Under the pieces are notes generated by a model. It worked only from the letters and a program-made list of their open reading frames with translations, searched no databases and was not told where the DNA came from. The translations under genes and the position numbers were made by a program. Below are positions 9,487-16,970 of a stretch of DNA of 64,000 nt, one piece after another. The stretch's first letter is position 1, and every line of letters begins with the position of its first letter. The stretch spans positions 124,001-188,000 of the forward strand of contig CACZJL010000001.1 in assembly GCA_902781505.1 (NCBI GenBank), given 5' to 3'. This DNA is from an uncultured Lachnospiraceae bacterium. GTDB taxonomy: Bacteria > Bacillota > Clostridia > Lachnospirales > Lachnospiraceae.

Positions 9487-9509
9487 GTGTTTCTCCTAAA
9501 ATTTAAAAA

Positions 9510-10511
9510 TTAGTGCTTTGCATTCTGTGCCTGAACTGCTGTAAGTGCAACAGTACCAACGATATCGTCAGCATAGCAGCCACGGGACAGATCATTTACA
9601 GGATAAGCAAGGCCCTGAAGAACCGGACCATAAGCTTCAGCCTTAGCGAGTCTCTGAACGAGCTTGTAGCCAATGTTACCAGCTTCAAGTGAAGGGAAGA
9701 TTAATGTGTTAGCATGACCGGCTACTTCGCTGTCCGGAGCCTTTAAAGAAGCTACAGATTCAACAAGTGCAGCGTCGAGCTGAAGTTCACCGTCAACCTT
9801 AAGTCCTGGATAGTTTTCCTTAGCGATCTTAACGGCGTCAGCAACCTTTGTTACATCATCATGCTTAGCAGAACCCTTTGAAGAGTAGGAAAGCATTGCA
9901 ACCTTGGCTTCCTTACCAACGAATGTTTCAAAGCTGTCAGCGGAAAGCTTTGCGATTTCTGCAAGCTTAGCAGAATCAAGATCTGTGTTAACTGCGCAGT
10001 CAGCAAATACGAATAAACCGTTCTCGCCTAAATCACAGTTTGGAACTTCCATAAGGAAGAAGCCTGATACAGAGCTGATGCCGGGAGCACACTTTAATAA
10101 CTGAAGTGCTGGTCTGATTGTGTTACCTGTAGAATGGCATGCGCCGGAAACTGCACCGTCAGCATCTCCACACTTAACCATGAGGCATGCATAGTACATG
10201 TAATCCTTCTCCATCTGTTCTTTCGCTGCTTCAGGTGTCATACCCTTCTTAGCTCTTAATTCAACAAACTTGTCAATATACTTCTGCTTATTTGGGTCAT
10301 TGAAAGGATCAACGATTGTAGCACCTGTAAGGTCGAATCCCTCGCCGTTCTTAGCGATTTCTTCCGGAGTACCGATCAGAACGATGTTAGCGATACCTTC
10401 CTTTAAAATCTTTTCTGCAGCTTCGAATGTTCTCTTGTCCATAGACTCTGGAAGAACGATAGTCTTCTTGTCTGCTTTAGCTTTTTCCTTGATCAAGTCA
10501 ATAAATGCCAT
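9510..10511 (-). CDS. pta: Phosphate acetyltransferase
   Basis: Pta converts acetyl-CoA and phosphate to acetyl-phosphate, the substrate of the next gene, ackA. The protein is the short form of 333 residues without the N-terminal DRTGG regulatory domain. It begins MAFIDLIKEKAKADKKTIVLPES and contains GACHSTGNTIRPALQL and the C-terminal GLAYPVNDLSRGC segment. The ATG at 10509-10511 follows AAGGAGGAG, preferable to an in-frame start 10 codons further upstream. Confidence 0.96.
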   Translation of the reverse strand: MAFIDLIKEKAKADKKTIVLPESMDKRTFEAAEKILKEGIANIVLIGTPEEIAKNGEGFDLTGATIVDPFNDPNKQKYIDKFVELRAKKGMTPEAAKEQMEKDYMYYACLMVKCGDADGAVSGACHSTGNTIRPALQLLKCAPGISSVSGFFLMEVPNCDLGENGLFVFADCAVNTDLDSAKLAEIAKLSADSFETFVGKEAKVAMLSYSSKGSAKHDDVTKVADAVKIAKENYPGLKVDGELQLDAALVESVASLKAPDSEVAGHANTLIFPSLEAGNIGYKLVQRLAKAEAYGPVLQGLAYPVNDLSRGCYADDIVGTVALTAVQAQNAKH

Positions 10512-10559
10512 TTCAAATCTCCTCCTTGTAATTGAAGCCATTTTGGCTCAGATAAATAA

Positions 10560-10588
10560 ATTATAGAACAATTTCTTTTTTGAAACAA
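10560..10588 (-). promoter_or_regulatory. Promoter of pta-ackA
   Basis: On the minus strand TTGTTT (10588-10583) and TATAAT (10565-10560) are separated by 17 bp. It lies in the 141-base gap shared with the divergent tmcAL gene. Confidence 0.7.
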
Positions 10589-10652
10589 GTCGCGTGATTG
10601 TTCTAAATTATATCCAATTATGATAAAATATCTGTAATCAAGGGAGGTGCCT

Positions 10653-11945
10653 ATGAAAGCCGTCGGCATAATTGCAGAATATAACCCACTTCACAAGGGT
10701 CACGAATATCATATATCAGAGGCCAGACGCCAGTCTGGAGCCGACTGTACCGTAGCTGTAATCTCCGGCAATTTTGTCCAGCAGGGAAGGCCATCCATTC
10801 TTGGCAAATATTCCAAAGCCTGCCAGGCGCTTCTTGCAGGTGTTGACCTCGTGCTCGAGCTCCCAGTCTTCTACGCTACATCCAGTGCAGAAAAATTTGC
10901 CGAAGGCTCCGTAAAAACACTGAGTGCAATGGGCGTAAAGGAAATCTGTTTCGGTTCTGAAACACCTGATCCAGCAGGATTTTGCTTAGTTTCCGACATC
11001 CTTTTAAAAGAGCCTGAGGAATACAGGCAGGTACTAAAGACTAATCTTGCCGCAGGTATTTCCTTTCCAAAGGCCAGGGAACAAGCACTTGTATCGTATT
11101 TTAAAACACTGAGAAATCATAATGAAACCGTGCTTTCCGATAAGGAGCTGAAGAAAATCCTGACAGGTTCCAATAATAATCTCGGACTCGAATATTATAA
11201 AGCCGCCTCGCGATTCTCCGGTGACATTCAATTTCTGCCGGTAAAACGACTAGGCAGTGGATACAATGAACGCGATATTAAGGCAGAGGGTTACAAGAGT
11301 GCTACTGCCCTCAGGGCCGATGTTGCCCTTTCAGAGGCAACATTCACGGAGCTTTCTTATGATTTCTTAAGCAACGTTCCGGAACAGACCAGATGCCATC
11401 TGCAGAGTACATACAAAAAGCAATGGCCGATTTTCATGGATGATTTCAGCGGGCATTTCCTGTATCTTATGAATGTTTTCCTGCACGCTGCCGAATATAA
11501 CACGAAGGAATGCGCAACAATTCTTTCGTCCTTTTATGATGTCAGTGAAAACCTTGCATTTCGAATTCTGCGCCTGTACAGAGAAAAATTCACGACACTG
11601 ACGGACCTTTGCGACCGTGTTAAAAACAAGCAGATAACCTATTCTCACGTCAGTCGTGCTCTGATTCATATTCTTCTCGGACTGACAGAAGAAAGAAAGT
11701 CTTTTTATGAAGGTCCTTCAGTCCCTTACATCAGGGTTCTTGGCATGAATCAGAAGGGGCAGCAGTACCTGAAAGAAGCTGCTGCGAACTTAGACGGATC
11801 AATTCCAATCATAGTAAGTCCCGGAGGTAAAGAAACACTTCTGCAGGATGATGTCTTTGCTTCAAGTCTTTATAATCAGGTTATGTCCGGGAAATTTCAT
11901 TACGAACTGGCGCCGGAATATCGCCAGAAACCAATCATTATGTAA
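10653..11945 (+). CDS. tmcAL: tRNA(Met) cytidine acetate ligase TmcAL
   Basis: TmcAL makes N4-acetylcytidine at the wobble position of elongator tRNA-Met using ATP and free acetate. The 430-residue protein starts MKAVGIIAEYNPLHKGH, where HKGH is the nucleotidyltransferase HIGH-like motif, followed by SGNFVQQGRPS and CFGSETPD. The ATG follows GGGAGG at good spacing; an in-frame GTG 6 bases upstream overlaps the ribosome site. It is divergent from pta-ackA, the acetate-producing pathway, which fits its unusual acetate substrate, although shared control is only inferred. Confidence 0.92.
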   Translation: MKAVGIIAEYNPLHKGHEYHISEARRQSGADCTVAVISGNFVQQGRPSILGKYSKACQALLAGVDLVLELPVFYATSSAEKFAEGSVKTLSAMGVKEICFGSETPDPAGFCLVSDILLKEPEEYRQVLKTNLAAGISFPKAREQALVSYFKTLRNHNETVLSDKELKKILTGSNNNLGLEYYKAASRFSGDIQFLPVKRLGSGYNERDIKAEGYKSATALRADVALSEATFTELSYDFLSNVPEQTRCHLQSTYKKQWPIFMDDFSGHFLYLMNVFLHAAEYNTKECATILSSFYDVSENLAFRILRLYREKFTTLTDLCDRVKNKQITYSHVSRALIHILLGLTEERKSFYEGPSVPYIRVLGMNQKGQQYLKEAAANLDGSIPIIVSPGGKETLLQDDVFASSLYNQVMSGKFHYELAPEYRQKPIIM

Positions 11946-11950
11946 AAAAC

Positions 11951-11983
11951 ACCCTCCTTACTGGTTTGTCCAGTAAGGAGGGT
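11951..11983. terminator. Terminator between convergent tmcAL and DUF4012 gene
   Basis: A 14-bp perfect stem (11951-11964 and 11970-11983) has a 5-base loop. On the minus strand it is followed by GTTTTTTAC, so it ends the polA-to-DUF4012 operon. It may also slow plus-strand transcription leaving tmcAL. Confidence 0.85.
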
Positions 11984-12020
11984 ACATATCACCTTTATTA
12001 AAAGTACGGGATTTTTATTC

Positions 12021-13820
12021 TTAACGATACTCTGTAAGCGTTGGTGTATGATGAACCTTAAGTGGTGCATCAATTCCAGGTGCAGTTGTCACATTATATG
12101 TCGCAAGGATTTCAGAATCTCTGTAAAGGTTGATATCCAGATTATAACCCATGGAAATATCCATATAATCCGTAACTGCAGTCTGACTGCCGTCACTCAT
12201 CGTAAAATCTGAAATCACTCCGCCAACCGGAGCTGTAACATAAAGCGATCCTTCTGTCAGCTCATATTCACCGGTAACATATTCATTTGTAACATCCTTC
12301 AGTTCCTCATCCGTTGACGTATTCCGAAGCAATACATTAACGGTATAGGTTCTTGACCTATCCTGATTTACAGTCGGTTCACTGACACTTGTCTCAATAT
12401 CAATAAAGTAACCAAGCTTCTGACCATGGTAGAAACCAAGGTATACACCGGATGTTGCATCCGGAATACCATTATTAATGACACCCGAAACTCCCGAAGA
12501 AATCATCACATTCTGCTCAGCTTCATCTCTCATCCAGATGTACATAGACCGGTCTTCCACGCAGCTTGCAAACAGATTGTAGTAGGCCATAATATTCTTT
12601 GCATCAAATCCTGACACAAACATGGTCATCGCTTTCTTAGCCGTCTCTGAGAACAACTGGTCTGCATACTTTGCGTTTCTGGTGCTAAAACTACGATTGT
12701 TGAAATACTTAAAATACAAATCCCGTTCAATAACACGAGCTGCATTCGTTCCATCAACTTCCGTTCCATCACTTAACGTAATAGGACCGGACATTGCAAG
12801 GACCTTCTGAACAATCGTCGGAGTGAAGGAAATCACTCCATCAACTTGCACATCATTATACATCTCATAACCGGAAGCCATAATTTCTGCTGCACGGCCA
12901 AAATCCGGCGTATAATTCGCATCCCAGGTTACATAGAGCTTGTCATTGAAAAGATTTCTCTCCTGCATGGTAATCCCTAAGGAATCCGGCGTATCTTTAT
13001 AGAAGCAGTCATAAACTGTCTTAAAATCGCCGATTGTAAGGACGCCATCTGTAATCTGAATTGTACCAACTGAACCGACAAAGCCTCCAAGCGGACGCAT
13101 TTCTGAAGTATTTGCAGCAGTCAGAACGTAAAGGTGATCTGCCTCATCTCCGCATATTACCTTTAAAACAGGAAGGAGATCCGAAATCTCATCATACTGC
13201 TCGTCAATCTTTGCAAATTTCTCCTGATATTCTTTGAATTTTCCGTCCTTATCAACTAAGGACAGATTCATTTTTGAAACCTGTTTGGCAATCGTTCTTG
13301 CTTCCGGCATTACACCTTCCGCAAACGAAATGTAGGAGCCGACCGCTCGCACATTAAAGCCGGAATCTCCAACCTTAATAGAGCTTAAAGGGTACTCGGC
13401 AAATACATCTGCTGCCGGTGTCAGGATTGTATCTGACGCCTCGTCCACAATAGAAAGGAGCTGTCTTACAGAACGAATCTGCTTTCCGACAACCGGAAGG
13501 AAAGAATGCATCTTCCAAAGCGGAGAATCCAGCTTCTTTTCTAATTTGGCCGTAGTTTCCTTTGTCTTTTCAATCTGCACCTTGGCTTCTTCCGGCTCAC
13601 CGTCCTTAATCAGCTTCACCGACGTCTGCAGACTCGCCTTCATGAACGACGCATCTTTTTTCAATTGCTTTGCATCCATCGCTGTAATAAGCCCAATGAT
13701 TATAATCAGCAGAAAGATTGCGGATGCAATGCCCAATTTAAGACTTTTTTTCTTCTTTTTTTTCTTCTGTAACCACTGGATATAGCTTCCAATGTCTCCA
13801 TCTTTATTTGGATCGTACAT
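12021..13820 (-). CDS. DUF4012 membrane-anchored protein
   Basis: This 599-residue protein has a short cytoplasmic N-terminus with a lysine run (KKKKKKK, about 19-25), one transmembrane segment (about 31-47) and a large predicted extracellular part. The extracellular part has an initial coiled coil and then the DUF4012 region with the recurring hallmark TAANTSEMRPLGGFVGSVG. Such proteins are often found near exopolysaccharide or wall-polymer genes, but no reaction is assigned. It lies 12 bases after the UPF0210 gene and ends the operon. The lysine tract is encoded by runs of 8 and 7 A, a possible slippage site. Confidence 0.8.
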   Translation of the reverse strand: MYDPNKDGDIGSYIQWLQKKKKKKKSLKLGIASAIFLLIIIIGLITAMDAKQLKKDASFMKASLQTSVKLIKDGEPEEAKVQIEKTKETTAKLEKKLDSPLWKMHSFLPVVGKQIRSVRQLLSIVDEASDTILTPAADVFAEYPLSSIKVGDSGFNVRAVGSYISFAEGVMPEARTIAKQVSKMNLSLVDKDGKFKEYQEKFAKIDEQYDEISDLLPVLKVICGDEADHLYVLTAANTSEMRPLGGFVGSVGTIQITDGVLTIGDFKTVYDCFYKDTPDSLGITMQERNLFNDKLYVTWDANYTPDFGRAAEIMASGYEMYNDVQVDGVISFTPTIVQKVLAMSGPITLSDGTEVDGTNAARVIERDLYFKYFNNRSFSTRNAKYADQLFSETAKKAMTMFVSGFDAKNIMAYYNLFASCVEDRSMYIWMRDEAEQNVMISSGVSGVINNGIPDATSGVYLGFYHGQKLGYFIDIETSVSEPTVNQDRSRTYTVNVLLRNTSTDEELKDVTNEYVTGEYELTEGSLYVTAPVGGVISDFTMSDGSQTAVTDYMDISMGYNLDINLYRDSEILATYNVTTAPGIDAPLKVHHTPTLTEYR

Positions 13821-13832
13821 ATTAACTCCCGA

Positions 13833-15197
13833 TCAGTTCTTAAAGCTGTGAACAGGTGCAGGAATTCTGCCCTTACGGTTTACAAAATCAGCGCAGGAGA
13901 ACTTATTAACCGGCATTACAGGAGCATGTCCTAAGAGGCCACCAAATTCAACGTTGTCGCCAACTTTCTTGCCAATGACAGGAATCACACGAACTGCTGT
14001 TGTCTTCTGGTTGATCATGCCGATTGCTGATTCATCTGCGATAATACCGGAAATTGTTGTAGCCGGTGTATCACCCGGAATTGCAATCATATCAAGGCCT
14101 ACGGAACAAACACAAGTCATCGCCTCTAACTTTTCAATTGTCAGACAACCTGCTTCTACTGCATTAATCATTCCTTGATCTTCAGATACAGGAATGAAGG
14201 CACCAGACAGACCACCAACGTAAGAAGAAGCCATTACACCACCCTTCTTAACCTGATCATTGAGCAGTGCAAGCGCTGCAGTTGTACCAGGTGCGCCTGC
14301 GTGTTCAAGACCGATTTCCTCAAGGATATCAGCAACTGAGTCACCAATTGCAGGAGTTGGAGCTAAAGAAAGATCGATAATACCAAATGGCATTCCAAGT
14401 CTCTTACTTGCTTCCTGTGCTACTAACTGACCAACACGGGTAATCTTAAATGCTGTCTTCTTAATTGTTTCACAGAGAACCTCAAAGCTTTCACCACGAA
14501 CGCTCTCTAATGCATACTTAACTACACCAGGACCTGAAACGCCGACATTGATGACAGCATCAGGCTCTGTTACACCAAGGAATGCACCAGCCATGAACGG
14601 ATTGTCATCCGGCGCATTACATAAAACAACCAGCTTCGCACAGCCTAAGGAATCATTTTCCTTTGTATACTCAGCTGTCTCCTTAACAATTTCGCCCATT
14701 AAACGAACGGCGTCCATGTTAATACCAGTCTTTGTAGAACCGACATTAACAGAAGAACAGATGAGTTCTGTGCAGGCCATAGCTTTTGGAATAGAACGGA
14801 TTAAAAGCTCATCAGAAGGAGTCATTCCCTTGCTGACGATTGCAGAATAACCACCGATAAAGTTAACACCAACTTCCTTGGCGGCCTTATCGAGTGTCTT
14901 TGCAATTTCTACGTAATCTTCCGGTGTCTTGCAACAGGAAGCACCAACTAAAGAGATTGGTGTGATAGAAATTCTCTTGTTTACAATAGGAACACCTAAT
15001 TCTTTTGCAATCTCATTACCTGTGCTTACAAGATTCTTTGCATAAGTTGTAATCTTGTTATAGATTCGATTGCAGACATCTGTAAGGTCTGTTCCTGCAC
15101 AGTCAAGAAGGCTGATACCCATCGTAATTGTACGGACATCAAGATTTTCCTTCTCAACCATCTTATTGGTTTCTTCTACTTCATAAATATTAATCAT
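13833..15197 (-). CDS. UPF0210 / PFL family protein
   Basis: The 454-residue cytoplasmic protein belongs to the UPF0210 (DUF711) family, structurally related to the pyruvate formate-lyase fold but without known activity. Recognisable stretches are [27 protein letters not shown] and [20 protein letters not shown]. It is encoded 13 bases downstream of an ACT-domain UPF0237 protein, a pairing conserved in many Firmicutes and archaea. This suggests that the two act together, perhaps with the ACT domain sensing a small ligand. GTAGGAG upstream supports the start. Confidence 0.88.
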   Translation of the reverse strand: MINIYEVEETNKMVEKENLDVRTITMGISLLDCAGTDLTDVCNRIYNKITTYAKNLVSTGNEIAKELGVPIVNKRISITPISLVGASCCKTPEDYVEIAKTLDKAAKEVGVNFIGGYSAIVSKGMTPSDELLIRSIPKAMACTELICSSVNVGSTKTGINMDAVRLMGEIVKETAEYTKENDSLGCAKLVVLCNAPDDNPFMAGAFLGVTEPDAVINVGVSGPGVVKYALESVRGESFEVLCETIKKTAFKITRVGQLVAQEASKRLGMPFGIIDLSLAPTPAIGDSVADILEEIGLEHAGAPGTTAALALLNDQVKKGGVMASSYVGGLSGAFIPVSEDQGMINAVEAGCLTIEKLEAMTCVCSVGLDMIAIPGDTPATTISGIIADESAIGMINQKTTAVRVIPVIGKKVGDNVEFGGLLGHAPVMPVNKFSCADFVNRKGRIPAPVHSFKN

Positions 15198-15210
15198 TCC
15201 CGGCTCCTAC

Positions 15211-15483
15211 TTAGATTCTGTGCATCATATCAAAGATTTCTTCACGCTGACACTTAATTACAACGCCGATTGACTTTCCTAACTCTTCGAGTTCTTCATC
15301 AACTGTTCCAAATTCCTTTGTTGCTGCGGCAAAGTCAACAATCATCATCATGTTAAAATAGCCTGATACAATGGTCTGAGAAATATCAAGGATATTAATC
15401 TGAGTATCTGCAAGATAATTGCAGACCTTTGCAATGATACCTACTGTGTCTTTACCTACTACTGTGATTACGCACTTTTTCAT
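15211..15483 (-). CDS. ACT domain protein, UPF0237 family
   Basis: This 90-residue protein is a single ACT domain (MKKCVITVVGKDTVGIIAKVC...) of the type that binds amino acids or related ligands as a dimer. I choose the ATG at 15481-15483 because GGAGGC is well spaced before it; the upstream in-frame ATG overlaps that site. It is the regulatory-looking partner of the adjacent UPF0210 protein. The ligand is unknown. Confidence 0.9.
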   Translation of the reverse strand: MKKCVITVVGKDTVGIIAKVCNYLADTQINILDISQTIVSGYFNMMMIVDFAAATKEFGTVDEELEELGKSIGVVIKCQREEIFDMMHRI

Positions 15484-15502
15484 AGTTGCCTCCATTTTTT
15501 CG

Positions 15503-16306
15503 TTAAAATGTTATAATTTCAGACTCTTCGCCGCGTGATGCAATTCGAATGTCAAAATCATTGCTCTTATACTTACTGTCGCTCATGTCGATTTCCTGTT
15601 TCACAGTTTCAAACGCAAGACGATCGTAATTATTCTCTTTGCTTAAATGACCCAAGAATACCGTTTTGACACAGTCATTCAATACCCTGTCAACCAGGCG
15701 ACCACCGTTTTCGTTGGAGAGATGCCCCTGTCTTCCTAAGATTCTCTGCTTCAGATAATACGGATACCCACCAACCTGCAACAGATTGACATCATGATTA
15801 GCCTCAATCAGCATGCACCCGCAATTTTTCAGATTCTCAACCGTATAATCATCATAAAAGCCAAGGTCCGTACAGACCGCAGCCTTTGTCTTTCCATCGC
15901 TGACCCAGTACGCACACGGCTCATTCGCGTCATGGCTGACCTTAAAACTGTGAATGGTCAGATCTCCAATCTGAATCTCTGAATCCCTGTTCATTGTATG
16001 CAGCAGTTCCTCAGGGATTTCTCCGAGTGAAGAACTCGAAACAATTCCCTGACAGGTTCCCTTTGTTGAGTAGACCGGAACACCGTCCTTTCTCGTAAGT
16101 ACACCCAGACCTTTAATATGGTCCGAATGTTCATGAGTAACAAACACTCCTGAAAGATCATTTGTACTGATTCCGGCTTTGACAAGTCCATCAACGATAC
16201 GCTTTCTGGAGATACCGGCATCAATCAGAATATGGGTATTATCTGAGCCAATGTATATGCAATTTCCACTGCTGCCACTGGCAATGCTCATCATGCGCAT
16301 ATTCAT
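15503..16306 (-). CDS. MBL-fold metallohydrolase, YycJ/WalJ-like
   Basis: This 267-residue protein has the metallo-beta-lactamase fold. Motifs are the N-terminal SGSSGNCIYIGSDNTHILIDAG, the metal ligands THEHSDH, a CTDLGFYDD segment and the downstream GHLSNENGG and FLGHLSKENN histidines. The family includes WalJ (YycJ), a putative nuclease linked to wall and replication coordination, and is usually next to the walRK operon. Here it instead sits in the polA-coaE operon, so a DNA-related role is plausible but unproven. GGAAGGAAGG precedes the start. Confidence 0.85.
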   Translation of the reverse strand: MNMRMMSIASGSSGNCIYIGSDNTHILIDAGISRKRIVDGLVKAGISTNDLSGVFVTHEHSDHIKGLGVLTRKDGVPVYSTKGTCQGIVSSSSLGEIPEELLHTMNRDSEIQIGDLTIHSFKVSHDANEPCAYWVSDGKTKAAVCTDLGFYDDYTVENLKNCGCMLIEANHDVNLLQVGGYPYYLKQRILGRQGHLSNENGGRLVDRVLNDCVKTVFLGHLSKENNYDRLAFETVKQEIDMSDSKYKSNDFDIRIASRGEESEIITF

Positions 16307-16372
16307 ACCTTCCTTCCAAATCTGTACCGATAATACTTAAAAGCGGCACAAATTTACATTAATATAGCATGC

Positions 16373-16957
16373 TTAAAGGTATTTCACAAGCTGAGCTCTT
16401 GTATTTTCCACAGTACCCGAGCTGTCAATCACAACCTTACAAGCGCGTTTAAACTCGTCTTCCTTCTTCTGAGAAGCAAAAATTCCATCAATTTTCTCAT
16501 CAGAATATCCACGGTCTTCCTTCAGTCGTTTTCTTCTCTCATCTTCAGAAGCGCTGATATACCAGAGTTCATCAACAATCGTTTCATAGTGATCATCTAA
16601 CAGAAGCGCTGATTCAAGAAAGAAGTAATCGTACTTACCTTCAATTCTCTTTTCGTTAATCTGATCAAGACAATACCTTTTCACCAGCGGATGAATAATC
16701 GAATTCAGCACCATTCTTTTATTGGGATTGGCAAATATTATTTCAGCCAGCATGTTTCTGTTAATTTCACCGTGCGCATCCAGAATTCCATCGCCAAAAA
16801 ATTCCAGTGTTTCTTCATAGCCCTTCTGCCCCTTCTGCATCAGAAGGCGGCCAACATCATCCGTCTTCAAAATGCAGGCATTGAAATTCTGTTCAAGATA
16901 ATCTAAAACAGTACTTTTCCCAGCACCAACACCACCGGTAATTCCAATCACTTTCAT
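16373..16957 (-). CDS. coaE: Dephospho-CoA kinase
   Basis: This enzyme carries out the last step of coenzyme A synthesis, phosphorylating the 3'-hydroxyl of the ribose of dephospho-CoA. The 194 residues start MKVIGITGGVGAGKST with the P-loop at 8-15. Then come a KTDDVGRLL acceptor segment, HPLVKRYC and the lid region RRKRLKEDRGYSDEK. It is 13 bases downstream of polA, the same order as in Bacillus (polA ... coaE). Confidence 0.95.
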   Translation of the reverse strand: MKVIGITGGVGAGKSTVLDYLEQNFNACILKTDDVGRLLMQKGQKGYEETLEFFGDGILDAHGEINRNMLAEIIFANPNKRMVLNSIIHPLVKRYCLDQINEKRIEGKYDYFFLESALLLDDHYETIVDELWYISASEDERRKRLKEDRGYSDEKIDGIFASQKKEDEFKRACKVVIDSSGTVENTRAQLVKYL

Positions 16958-16970
16958 AATTTAAATCCTT

